A stretch of 64,000 nt of DNA, from positions 744,001 through 808,000 of the forward strand of contig NZ_JAJVCN010000003.1 in assembly GCF_021390435.2 (NCBI RefSeq). The letters run 5' to 3'. Of the stretch, positions 33,701 to 42,383 are shown piece after piece. Every line of letters begins with the position of its first letter. The stretch's first letter is position 1. Both the position numbers and the translations under genes were made by a program. The notes beneath the pieces were generated by a model, which worked only from the letters and a program-made list of their open reading frames with translations, was not told where the DNA came from and did not search any database. This DNA is from Kibdelosporangium philippinense. GTDB taxonomy: Bacteria; Actinomycetota; Actinomycetes; Mycobacteriales; Pseudonocardiaceae.

Positions 33701-35874
33701 GGGAGGAGCTCATCCGCACGGCTGAGCGGGTGTTCGGCAAGCGGCGCGAAGAGGACGTGGACGAGCTGCTGCGTCAGGCTGACGAGCTCATGCTTCGCGC
33801 CGGGTTCAGGCCCCCGCCGCATTTCCTGACCGGCCTCGATCCAGAGCAGGCGGCGCGGCTTGACGAGCGGAATCAGATTCGGCTGCAGGTCGCCTACCGG
33901 TTGTATCAGCTGCAACAGGACCGCGACTCCATCCTCAGTCCCGCGCAGGAGCTGGCCAACCAGTTCCGCCGGGAGTCCGAACTGCCGCGCCCGATCTTCG
34001 CGGCAGGCGCGGGCAGGAAACAGCCACCGGACCCGGCAACGTCAGAAGGGGAGCCTGGGCCAAGTTCACGCGGCGGCGAGACGCGGGAGAATACGTTGTC
34101 CACGAACATCCGCGACAACAACGTGGATCTTGAGCGGCCGGGACTCCTTCCGCCGGCGCGCCCGAACCGGGCGGCTCATGTGGGCGTGAGCGCTGACGGA
34201 ACGTCGCGATGGTTCTCGGCGGATCAGGTGTGGCGTAAGGAGATCATGACGCCACAGAACGGTCTTGCTGGCGTGACCTTCGTGAAGGACGAGTCACCTG
34301 CCCTGACGAATTTCCTGACGGCGGTAGACACGGTTGACGCACCGGTGATCGACGTGCACGGTCAGGGGGCGTCCGTGCAGCTGACTGTCGGCGAGCGGGA
34401 TGTGCTTTCGGTCGATCCGGAGGTCTTCGCGCGCCTGCTGACGGATCTCGACCTTGTACATGACGGTCGGGCGATCTTGTTCTCCTGCGACGCGGGTGTT
34501 ACGGGTGGTGTCGCCGACAGGGGCGTGTCCGAGGCCGGTACCCGGTTTCCGAACTTCGCGTTGACTGCTCCACAAGGACACCTGCAGTTCGGTTTCGTGC
34601 GCAATAAGGTGACAGGCGTTGTTCGTACGACGGCCTTGGTCAATGCGGATGGGAATGGAACATGGGTGACTGTCGGGGTGACCGGTCGTCGCGAAGTGTC
34701 GCCGCCTATTGAGGCGCTGCGCGGTCCTGAGTGGACGATCGTGCCAGGAAACTGGCACGAAAGAGTGCAGCCCGCTGTACCTCAGCTGGCTGGAAAAACC
34801 CATGTCGGCACGACAGGTACGGGCAGAACAAGTACAAACCATCGCTTCACCGTCGGTGACATATGGATGCGCGCACTGACGCACCAGGGACGTACCGTGG
34901 GCGTATCCTTCATCAGAAACTACGACCAGGACGAGTCCATCGAAGGGGTTTTGCGCAGCGGCGGGAATCCCGCTGAAACGCTGTTGAGCCGGTATGAATG
35001 GGAAGATCAGTACTTGAAGATCGCGCCTCGCTGGCGGACGACAACTTTGCAGGTCCCCTCGCCATGGCAGGCCGACGGTGGATTGAACACCACGTTTTTC
35101 GTTGAGGTCCACGGCGAGGACCGGGATGTTTTGATCCACACTACGACCGGTCAGGAACTGGATGTGACCGGCAAGGTGCTGGCACGTCTGGTGCTGGGGT
35201 CGCAGATCTACGCCGAAGCCGGCGGACCAGGCAAGGTGTCGACCACTCTCCTGGTCTGTACGTCAGCGAGGAGAAGCACCCGTGGTGGTGTTGGCTACGA
35301 CTATTGGAGCGAGCTGCGCGCATACATTCCTAACCAGCTAGTGCATTCGCCGACTGCGATCATCTCTGTGATGGCGACTGGAGCTTCCCAGTATTTCCCC
35401 GGCTCCACACCCTACGCGCTGTTCATCTCGCAAGGCGGCCATTGGAATACTTATGGCAGCGACGCTGTCCGTTACGGGATTGCGGACATCCTGCAGCAGT
35501 TGCCGGATTGGCCTTCGAAGTACGACAGGGTGCGCCAGCATTATTCTTCGTCGACAGGTCTGTTCTCTGCGGTCGATCGCGTACATCGTGCGTTGACTGC
35601 CATGTGGCCGGGGCTGCAACAAGAGACTCTGGATTTCACGGCGGCGTGGCCGGTGGTCTCGTCCTCCACCGAGGATCGTCAGATGGTCTGGCTAGCGCTG
35701 ATCCAGAAGCTTGCCGCCGAACGACCCGAAGTCCGGCGGGTTGTGGACACTGCGGTGAATCCTGCAGGTGTGCGGGTCCGGGTGCCCTTGCCAGAGGAGG
35801 TCTGGACCTTCCTCGAGGTCGCCCAACCTGACCCACAGGCGCCGGATGACACCCTTGTCCGATGGGCGAATTGA
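30790..35874 (+). CDS. Giant type VII secretion-associated protein with duplicated His/Cys (lonely-Cys-like) domains
   Basis: 1,694 residues from ATG 30790; a TTG at 30775 is less likely. Residues 1-115 are helical, like CpnT/WXG100-type N-termini. A hydrophobic segment spans about 117-157. A Gly/Pro/Ser-rich repeat region (362-714), an acidic stretch and a Thr/Pro/Ala-rich linker lead to a helical region (967-1070). Two homologous domains follow. Each has a Trp motif, a G-V-x-F segment, a His box (VIDVHGQG, His1190; VEVHGED, His1441) and a Cys box (LFSCDAG, Cys1233; LLVCTSA, Cys1490), suggesting a caspase/CHAT-like dyad. The stop appears premature, because a third repeat continues downstream in frame. 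Export through type VII secretion is inference. Confidence 0.75.
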   Translation: MSEPSGDQSHLIPDGWQGLPILIAGGPLPPGQIELMREQAVAYRAYAQRVLTAGDGLRRLVDGVGDSVSPEVAEKFRVHMAELNDGRGQALADIANLQAWKLDEQATNIDSGRYGIYVQVVWTVSELAYIAASIFLWATWPFVFALGQLMVRLVRMGISYKTAAIIAARIAWEGVKRGADNVAVTAMTQGFDDFVKVASKGLGDIPTSGFAVPKLIKQIPPDNWWYTGRRFVDEAAEEAGEEFAQGGIADNLAKPGKVDLRNWATGAGIGAVGGGAGSAAGSAGRKTGLKGTHNKNLANGMQSGWAGEIAAGGAGMAVGGSPLDIGFGVVNSTFTDPVMHEVETKAREAIHERQKQAGVHGGEVPPPPTLANPDSLVGTAGPGPTGLVGPASGPPNTTGGSNNQPPSGGASGRGGNGPVGLDGQPVTPPPAPGTGTGTVAPSPGTAPTHQPPLSGGGNGPVGPDGKPITPPPPPGTGPLAPPAPGGRPVAPSVNGPSVSSAGSGGVVGGPTSGPTNLLSGGSPGTAGSAGGPGGTGAVNGGPGAPVNGSVVSGGPGGLSSGGPSGVVGGPVSGPVTLSSGGPGGPGRSSGGSGPVGPAVSSGGLGGTVGAGELSGSSSDPGGSLGGPSAVNGGPGVSGDGPAANAGSSAVTGASGSGPAGVQSPATAEQIGPVAQGPVPTVSHGPVVHSPASLGTTGSEPEGLPGLEGPSGQHAVRVPAATDHLVSDVDDGDVRTLVGDVDDRIATRVDDDGDTATLVDVDISSDKDQLSVEDKQYDQSGVTAQRPRSSAPATPQAATAKVESASTPRPETTTGPRSVTVPETSTLVNAASQNPGTKLESGIAPKTETPGMVDARPTSDGTPHPQTTAPNIENSPKTQTGTEPETAVQVPSVTKLDATAKSDTAATPVTAAKVDTASKADPGTHVETAPTPDTTPATTSLSTAGPTVDITSEPASGTINVVAAAARVDPVREELIRTAERVFGKRREEDVDELLRQADELMLRAGFRPPPHFLTGLDPEQAARLDERNQIRLQVAYRLYQLQQDRDSILSPAQELANQFRRESELPRPIFAAGAGRKQPPDPATSEGEPGPSSRGGETRENTLSTNIRDNNVDLERPGLLPPARPNRAAHVGVSADGTSRWFSADQVWRKEIMTPQNGLAGVTFVKDESPALTNFLTAVDTVDAPVIDVHGQGASVQLTVGERDVLSVDPEVFARLLTDLDLVHDGRAILFSCDAGVTGGVADRGVSEAGTRFPNFALTAPQGHLQFGFVRNKVTGVVRTTALVNADGNGTWVTVGVTGRREVSPPIEALRGPEWTIVPGNWHERVQPAVPQLAGKTHVGTTGTGRTSTNHRFTVGDIWMRALTHQGRTVGVSFIRNYDQDESIEGVLRSGGNPAETLLSRYEWEDQYLKIAPRWRTTTLQVPSPWQADGGLNTTFFVEVHGEDRDVLIHTTTGQELDVTGKVLARLVLGSQIYAEAGGPGKVSTTLLVCTSARRSTRGGVGYDYWSELRAYIPNQLVHSPTAIISVMATGASQYFPGSTPYALFISQGGHWNTYGSDAVRYGIADILQQLPDWPSKYDRVRQHYSSSTGLFSAVDRVHRALTAMWPGLQQETLDFTAAWPVVSSSTEDRQMVWLALIQKLAAERPEVRRVVDTAVNPAGVRVRVPLPEEVWTFLEVAQPDPQAPDDTLVRWAN

Positions 35875-36747
35875 GATTCGTCGATCATTGAGCCGCCGCG
35901 TGACTACGTAGCAGATGACCAGATCAGGTTCCGGCAGGTGCTCGCCCCCGACGGATCCGTCACAGGTCGTAGTTTTGTCCAGGATGGACATTTCACTCTG
36001 GACGAGTGGATCGCAGGGGGACTGGGAACAAGTCGGCGGTGATTGCCACCGACGACAGCGTTCGTGGATTCGCACGGTTGCCCTGGTCAGGGCCGGTTTT
36101 CTATGTAGACGCCTATGGTAGTGCTGGCCGGGTGCAGGTGGAAACCTCGGGTGGTACGGCTTCGCTCGCTGGTCCGGTACCGGCTGAGTTGTTACTGCGG
36201 TCCAACGAATTCGGGACAGCCCTTGCTGACCGTCGTGACATCGTGCTGATCGCGTGTGAAGCAGGCCGAGAGTTCACAGCCGGTTTTTCGGCAACGGTCA
36301 GCATGTGGCATTCAGCCAGCGTAGTCCACGCCGTCACGGGAAATTTCCGATTCGCTGACGTGGATGGCCCGATGCGGTCGGCGATCCGTGATGATCGTTG
36401 AACGTGGCGGCCCTGCGGTCCTGAGGGGTTCTTGACCGTTTCGGTTCAGCCGGCCCATCTGATGGTTTTGCCGTTGCGCGATCGGCAGGGACGTGTCGTC
36501 GGCGTGTCCTCGGGTGGCGTCAATGCTTGGCCTGGCAACTCGAGCAGCGGCCCAGCGGTGCCCTAAGGCGAACCGTCACACCATCGTGGCGAACATGTAA
36601 GCTTCGAATCAGCGCAGGTCACGGGCGTCGCATGGGCCACCATGGTTGGTAAAACCAAGGTCATGTCACAGTTCCGAATGCTGGTCGACAGTGCCGAGTT
36701 CGCAGTCGCCACGCAGCTCGGTCCGACCATCTGGGACTGTAATTTCA

Positions 36748-38093
36748 ACGGTGTAACTCCTGAGGTGTAGGAGACACCAGTGACTGATGTGACATCGAAT
36801 GGAGCGGCCGATCGGCTCGCCGACGAGGTTGTGGACGAGCAGTTGGTTCGGGAGTTGACAGAGCGGGCCAGGGCGCAGGGCCTGCAGCTGACCGGTGAGG
36901 GTGGGTTGCTGGGCCGGTTGACCAAGATGGTGGTCGAGTCCGCGCTGGAGGGCGAGATGGACGACCACCTCGGCTACAGCAAGCACGACCCGGCCGGCCG
37001 CGACGGCGGGAACTCCCGCAACGGCAAGCGCGGCAAGACGGTGCTGACCGAGGCCGGGCCGGTGGAGATCGCCGTGCCGCGGGATCGGGACGGCAGCTTC
37101 GAGCCGAAGATCGTGGCCAAGCGGCAGCGGCGGCTGACCGGGGGTGGACGATCTGGTGATCTCATTGTCCGCCAAGGGCTTGACGCATGGGGAGATCTCT
37201 GCGCACCTGGCCGAGATCTACGGCGCGGAGGTGTCCAAGCAGACCATCTCCACGATCACCGACCGGGTCACCGACGGCATGACCGAGTGGCAGAACCGGC
37301 CGCTGGACGCGGTGTATCCGGTGGTGTTCATCGACTGCATCAACGTCAAGATCCGCGAGGGCAACGTGGCCAACCGGCCCATCTACCTCGCGCTGGCGGT
37401 GACCGCCGAGGGGACCCGGGACATCCTCGGGCTGTGGGCCGGCGAGCACGGCGACGGCGAGGGCGCCAAGTACTGGCTGCGGGTGCTCTCGGAACTCAAG
37501 AACCGCGGCGTGGCCGACGTATTGATGCTCGTGTGCGACGGCCTGAAGGGCCTGCCCGACGCGGTCGCCCAGGTGTGGCCGCAGACCATTGTCGTGCAGA
37601 CCTGCATCGTGCACCTGCTGCGCAACAGCTTCCGCTATGCCTCCAAAAAGGACGGGGCCCAGATCGCGAAGGACCTCAAGCCGGTCTACACCGCGCCGTC
37701 CGAGCAGGCCGCGCTGGATCGGTTCACCGAGTTCAGCGAGAAATGGGAGAAGAAATACCCGGCGATCACCCGGCTGTGGACCAACGCCTGGGGCCGAATT
37801 CGTGCCGTTCCTGCAGTTTGACACCGAGATCCGCACAATCATCTGCACCACCAACGCGATCGAGAGCATCAACGCCCGCATCCGCCGCGCGGTCAACGCC
37901 CGCGGGCACTTCCCCACCGAGCAGGCCGCGCTCAAGTGCGTCTACCTCGCGATCATGAGCCTCGATCCGACCGGCACGGGCCGCAAACGCTGGTCCAATC
38001 GCTGGAAGAAAGCTTTGAACGCCTTCGAGATCACCTTCGACGGACGCCTGTCCGCCGGACGCAAGTAACCCCAACAAGATCAAGTTACACCGT
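36748..38093 (+). mobile_element. IS256-family insertion sequence, degenerate
   Basis: 1,346 bases with terminal repeats ACGGTGTAACT and AGTTACACCGT. The 8-base flanks TAATTTCA and TATCTTGA match at only 5 of 8 positions, so this is an old insertion or a rearranged one. Its transposase is frameshifted twice. Confidence 0.8.
36780..38068 (+). pseudogene. IS256-family transposase with two frameshifts
   Basis: Three frames together make a full IS256 (Transposase_mut) protein. The first (36780 to about 37142) ends RDGSFEPKIVAKRQRRLTG. The second (about 37144-37800) has DDLVISLSAKGLTHGEISAH, VFIDCINVKIREGN (first Asp) and VLMLVCDGLKGLPDAV (second Asp). The third (about 37800-38068) has NAIESINARIRRAVNARGHF (Glu region). 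The breaks lie at a GGGGG run near 37141-37145 and near 37792-37800. The enzyme is probably dead. Confidence 0.85.
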
Positions 38094-38925
38094 TATCTTG
38101 ACGGACCCGACCATATATATCATCTCGTGGCGGGCGCCGCGCCGGGACCGGGATTGGGAGCTGGTCCTGTCAGGCGCCGATCTTGACAATGACGCGCACG
38201 ACTTCGGCAATGTCCAGCTCGACATAGATGCATTCGAAGGTCCGACGGGGAACTGGCACGGTAGCGCTCTAGACCGCGCTGGCATGGTGTACAAGCGTGC
38301 GTGCAGGTGGGATTTCCCGCCAGGTGAATCGGGCGTGTGGCTGCTGATGCTGGCACCGGTGTCAGCGAGCGGCGGAGAGGATGGCCCGTGGTTCTACAGC
38401 GGTCGTCTCGCCGGGTTCGTGGTTGTGTACGACCGCGACAAGGACGGCGCCTATGAGTCGGTAGGCCACATCTGGACGGCGACGGCGTGGCAGCGGCGCG
38501 GGATCGCACGGCGCTTGCTGGCTGAGGCCAGGTCACGGTTTCCCGTCACCAGTGTCGAAGGACCGTACACCGAAGCAGGCGCCGCCTTTCTGAGCGCCTG
38601 TCCAGCCCCGGAGACCCCTCCCCAAAGCTGATCACCGGAATCCGTTACGGGGGACCACTGCAGGCGCCGTCGCAGAGTCTGCGTGGCGAGCCTGAGGGGC
38701 ATCAACGCCATGGTGTGAGGCCTTCAATCTTAGCCAGCTTGGTCGACGGCCGCTGGTCTCGTTTCGCTGGTATAGGCAGGACCGTGAAGGGAGCAAGTAA
38801 CGTCGGCTTCTCGGTCTGGTTCCTGGTCGTGATCACCGCGCCACATCTCAAGCCTTCCGCGGTGACGAGAGTTGGCCAGGGGCACAGTCGGCCGGATCCG
38901 GTTGATCGACGCGCGGGGAGGCATT

Positions 38926-39747
38926 GTGGGAATCCGGGAGCAGGCAAAGTATTCGTCGACCCCGCTGGCACAATTCCTAGATGATCGCCTGCCCCATCGA
39001 GACGCGATCGTCGAATCATGGACCCAAACCCTGCTGACGGCCCCAGACGACAGCCCACGACTGGACCGAGAGCACGACAGCGTGGGTTGGGCACTGGAAC
39101 TTCGCTTGGGCCTCGACCTGGCCAACGCTCCAGCCCGACGACAAGAGCTGTCTTACCTGCCTATCGACCGTTGCACTCAACTGCTGACCGCAGCCGGATT
39201 CCAGCACACCCCAGTGGGTACGTTGCCCGCCAGCGGAACGAGTGACCCGATACTGCTGCACTGGTCACGTACCCACCACCCTGTCTGTCTCGACGACGCT
39301 CAACGTGCCGCGTTGACCACCTGCCTGGACCTTGCCTCCTTCCGCCAACCCATGCACCGATGGGGTGAAACCAAGACCGTGGACGCGCGACGAGCGTTCT
39401 TCGCCGCAATAGTCGGTGAGGACGACTACGGCCACGACACCCATCTGCTGGACGCCTTCGCCCACTACTGGACGGTTTACTTCACATGCGGCCGTCCCCG
39501 CCTGGCAGCGCTCGGCGACCGAGTGATCATCGCCCCGGAACTTGGCAATGGATTCGGTATCGCCGACCTCGTCATCGGCAACACCTTGGTCGACGTCAAA
39601 CTGGTCGCCCAGCCCACCACGACCGCCGTGCACACCTGGCTACGACAACTCCTCGGCTACGTCCTGCTGGACCACCACAACGCCCTCCACATCAACGCAA
39701 TCGCAATATACAGCGGCCACAACGCCCAACTAAAGATCTTTCGGTAA
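38926..39747 (+). CDS. RecB-like PD-(D/E)XK nuclease-type protein, 3' end replaced by insertion sequence
   Basis: 273 residues from GTG 38926, preceded by GGGGAGG; the frame is open from 38872 without such a site. No named family is recognised. Residues about 205-250 read FGIADLVIGNTLVDVKLVAQ and then LRQLLGYVLLDHH. These correspond to the D...DxK core and a trailing QxxxY motif of RecB-type PD-(D/E)XK nucleases. The last four residues come from an IS630 end. Removing the 39733-44957 array plus one TA would extend the frame to a TGA at 45059-45061 (302 residues), which may or may not be the original end. It could be a defence or addiction nuclease, by inference. Confidence 0.6.
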   Translation: MGIREQAKYSSTPLAQFLDDRLPHRDAIVESWTQTLLTAPDDSPRLDREHDSVGWALELRLGLDLANAPARRQELSYLPIDRCTQLLTAAGFQHTPVGTLPASGTSDPILLHWSRTHHPVCLDDAQRAALTTCLDLASFRQPMHRWGETKTVDARRAFFAAIVGEDDYGHDTHLLDAFAHYWTVYFTCGRPRLAALGDRVIIAPELGNGFGIADLVIGNTLVDVKLVAQPTTTAVHTWLRQLLGYVLLDHHNALHINAIAIYSGHNAQLKIFR

Positions 39748-40909
39748 TAGGGTGAGTCGTTGCGGGTGATTCGCCTTGCCTGGTAGGACAATCGTGGTGT
39801 GCCAGAACCGTCACGATCGGCCGGCCAGCGTCGGAAAGGCCGTAGCGGCAAGAAAGTAGCTGCCCGCCGTGATTTTGAGGCGTTGCGAGAACGTCGGATG
39901 CGGGCAGCGGAGATGTTCGACCGCGGCAAGCGGCAGGTCGATGTGGTGGTGGAGTTGGGAGTCTCGGCGCAGACCGCCTCACGGTGGCACCGGGCGTGGT
40001 CGGCCGGCGGACGGCAGGCATTGGCCGGGGCTGGTCGTGCCGGGCGGCTGCCCAAGCTGACCGACGAGCAGGTGGCCGAGGTGGCCGGCGCGCTGGCGCA
40101 GGGGCCGAAGGCGAACGGATTCCCGACCGACATGTGGACACTGGCACGGGTGGCCAAGGTCATCGAGAAGGTCACCGGGGTGCGGTACTCGCAAACCCAG
40201 ACCTGGACGATCCTGCGCGAGCGGCTGGGCTGGAGCAGGCAGCGTCCCGCCCGCCGCGCCACCGAACGCGACCAGGAGGCCATCGACAGGTGGGTGAAAA
40301 AGGAGTGGCCACGCATAAAAAAAGCGCCCGGCGCCGAAGGGCCTGGATCTGCTTCCAGGACGAGTCCGGATTCTCCCTGCTGCCCGTAGTACGGGCCACC
40401 TGGGCGCCACGCGGTCAGACCCCGGTGCTGACCCACCGGTTCTCCTGGAAACGCCTGTCGATGTCCGGCGCGCTGGCCTACCGGCCCGACCGCAGCGAGG
40501 CCGTGTTCGTGTTCGGCATCAAAGAAGGCGCCTACAACACCGCCTCGCTGATCGAGTTCCTCACCGCTCTGCTCGATCACCTTGACCGCCAGAAAGTCAC
40601 CCTGATCTGGGACGGCCTGCCCGCCCACCGTTCCGCGGCCATGAAGGAATGGCTGGCCACCCAACGACACTGGCTGCGCGTGGAACCGTTGCCCGGCTAC
40701 GCCCCCGACCTCAACCCGATGGAAATGGTGTGGGGCAACGTCAAAGCCACCGAGCTGGCCAACTTGTGCCCGGACACCATCGACGAGGCCCACACCGCCA
40801 CCCAGGCCGGCCTGGAACGCGTCGGCAGCAGCTACCAACTGTGCTTCAACTTCCTCGACCACACCGGCCTTTCCCTATGACACAATTCACTCAAATACCG
40901 AAAGATCTT
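39733..40909 (+). mobile_element. IS630-family insertion sequence, left copy
   Basis: 1,177 bases with terminal repeats AAGATCTTTCGGTA and TACCGAAAGATCTT, flanked by TA on both sides, as expected for the IS630/Tc1 superfamily. The right copy (43781-44957) has the same length and is inverted. Confidence 0.92.
39799..40880 (+). CDS. IS630-family transposase, two frames joined by -1 frameshift
   Basis: The first frame (from GTG 39799) holds the helix-turn-helix region (VDVVVELGVSAQTASRWHRA) and winged helix up to WVKKEWPRIKK. At 40317-40323 an AAAAAAA run allows a -1 slip (ATA AAA AAA to the frame reading HKKSARRRRAW). The second frame carries the DDE domain: ICFQDESGFSLLP (Asp), LIWDGLPAHRS (Asp) and APDLNPMEMVWG (last acidic residue). 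Ends at TGA 40880. Two-frame expression is known in IS630 elements. Confidence 0.88.
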
Positions 40910-40912
40910 TAA

Positions 40913-42379
40913 TACGACAGCAGCACAGTGTTATGTCTGTTGATATTTGCGGTGTTGTCGCTGGTAGTGGCTGTGGCGGGCGCGGGTCTGGTGGCGTCGG
41001 CGCCAGGTAGACCAGTGCTGGATGTGTGCTCGGGGGTGTACTGGACGGGTGAGGGTGGCCCAGAGTCGTCGGATTTCGTTGCAGGATAACGGGATCAGCC
41101 GATCAGGATCGGTTCTGGCGCCCCCTTTTCCGGTGTCCTATAGCGTGGTGGTGGGGTGCGGATGCGTTCAGTATGGGCGGTCACGGCCAGGAACGCCGCG
41201 GCGAGCATGGCCAGGGTGATGTGCCGGTACCACGCGATGTACTTGCGGACTTGATAATGGTCCAGCCCGGTCTCGTTCTTGGCGAACTGGAAGGTTTCCT
41301 CCACCGCCCAACGGGATCCGGCCACGCGCACCAGTTCCGCGAGTGGCACCGGACCGGCGGTGTGGCAGACGTAGTAGGCCAGATCGGTCGGATCGCTGAT
41401 CGAGCGACGCACCAGCAGCTGATGCCGCTCGCCGGGACCGGGATCGATCAGCAGCCAGTCATACAAGCGGTGGCCCTTGCTGCCCCGCCCGGCCGAGAGC
41501 CGCTGCCAGCCCCGCGCCGGTGCCCGGCCGGCCAGCACGTCCGCGCGCGCCGGCCCGGTCGGCGTGGTCACCTGGTAATCGCAGGACACCGCCAGCACGT
41601 AGTTCACCGCCTGCTCGGCCAGCCAGTCGCGCAGGGCCGGGTTGTCGCCGTAGAGCTCGTCCGCGGTGAACCAGCCCACCGTGACCCCGGCCTCCAGCAG
41701 CCGGGCGAGCATCCGGCGGGCCAGCTCGGGTTTGGTCGCGAACTCGACCTCGTCGCCGATCCCGGCCTCGCGACAGCGATCCCGGTCGGCACACCAGGAC
41801 TTCTGCGGCAGGTAGAGCTCCCGGTCGATCAACGCCCGGCCATGCCGGGAGACATAGGTCAGAAACACGCCGACCTGACAGTTGTCGATCTTGCCCGAGG
41901 TGCCGGTGTACTGGCGTTGCACACCCGCGGATTTGGTGCCCTTCTTGATGAATCCGGTCTCGTCGCCGACGAACACCCCACTCGGGTCATCCAGATGCGC
42001 CAGCACGTAGCCACGCACATCGTCGCGCACCGCCTCGGCGTCCCAGCGGTAGAAGTTCAGCAGCCGCTGCATGCCGTCCGGGCTGCTGTCCCCGGCGAGC
42101 TCCGCCAACGACCAGGAGTTCTTGCGCTCCACACCAGACAGCAGCCCGAGTAGGTACTTCTGAGCACGGGCACGCGAATCGGCCTGCGCGAACCGGCCAG
42201 CTACCAGCGCGAACATGTCGTCAAACCCGGCCTGCCAGCGGGCGAAACCCTCGTCTACTACAGTCTCTGACGCGGCCACCGCGTCTTCCTCGAGTCCAAT
42301 CACACCTCGAAGTTGATCACGCGGTGGCCGCACCCATGATCACGACCCCGCACCAAGATCACACTGTGCTGCTGTCGTA
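40913..42379 (-). mobile_element. IS701-family insertion sequence A
   Basis: 1,467 bases with perfect terminal repeats starting TACGACAGCAGCACAGTGT (19 bases each end). Flanks, after mentally removing the IS630, are CTAA on the left and TTAA on the right, fitting the YTAR target of IS701. Confidence 0.85.
41095..42276 (-). CDS. IS701-family transposase A
   Basis: About 393 residues from GTG 42276, chosen because the homologous copy B starts at the equivalent position; the frame is open to ATG 42333. It has WQAGFDDMFALVAGRFAQAD at the N-terminus, then VFVGDETGFIKKGTKSAGVQ (first Asp), VGWFTADELYGDNPALRDWL (second Asp) and WAVEETFQFAKNETGLDHYQ (Glu). It is intact and similar but not identical to transposase B; residue differences are spread along the length. 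Confidence 0.9.
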   Translation of the reverse strand, partial: AASETVVDEGFARWQAGFDDMFALVAGRFAQADSRARAQKYLLGLLSGVERKNSWSLAELAGDSSPDGMQRLLNFYRWDAEAVRDDVRGYVLAHLDDPSGVFVGDETGFIKKGTKSAGVQRQYTGTSGKIDNCQVGVFLTYVSRHGRALIDRELYLPQKSWCADRDRCREAGIGDEVEFATKPELARRMLARLLEAGVTVGWFTADELYGDNPALRDWLAEQAVNYVLAVSCDYQVTTPTGPARADVLAGRAPARGWQRLSAGRGSKGHRLYDWLLIDPGPGERHQLLVRRSISDPTDLAYYVCHTAGPVPLAELVRVAGSRWAVEETFQFAKNETGLDHYQVRKYIAWYRHITLAMLAAAFLAVTAHTERIRTPPPRYRTPEKGAPEPILIG

Positions 42380-42383
42380 TTAA

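Larger units (their letters stand above)
35875..38631 (+). pseudogene. Decayed C-terminal continuation of the giant protein, ending in a GNAT-like domain
   Basis: Directly after TGA 35872-35874 the same frame encodes a further repeat start (FRQVLAPDGSVTGRSFVQDG). A frameshift near the GGGGG run at 36016-36020 follows. The next frame then shows FYVDAYGSAG, where the His box has Tyr, and IVLIACEAG, where the Cys is kept. Stops interrupt at 36399 and 36563. An IS256 sits at 36748-38093, and the frame is compatible across it. The tail (38094-38631) includes ESVGHIWTATAWQRRGIARR, an acetyl-CoA-binding QxxGxA motif of GNAT folds. The ancestral protein probably exceeded 2,100 residues. Confidence 0.7.

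Noticed and set aside
35872..35874. Programmed readthrough or recoding of the TGA at the end of the giant gene
   Set aside because: The continuing frame is broken again by a frameshift and two more stops, which fits decay rather than recoding.
36006..36401. Independent gene of about 130 residues
   Set aside because: It is the middle of a further His/Cys repeat whose beginning lies in another frame upstream; it has no start signal of its own.
28179..38631. Complete type VII secretion system
   Set aside because: Only substrate-like and associated genes are present; no EccC ATPase, EccB/D/E membrane component or mycosin is encoded in the window.
30790..39747. Toxin-immunity pair formed by the giant protein and the following RecB-like gene
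   Set aside because: The two are separated by a decayed region and an IS, and the second gene looks like a nuclease, not an immunity protein.
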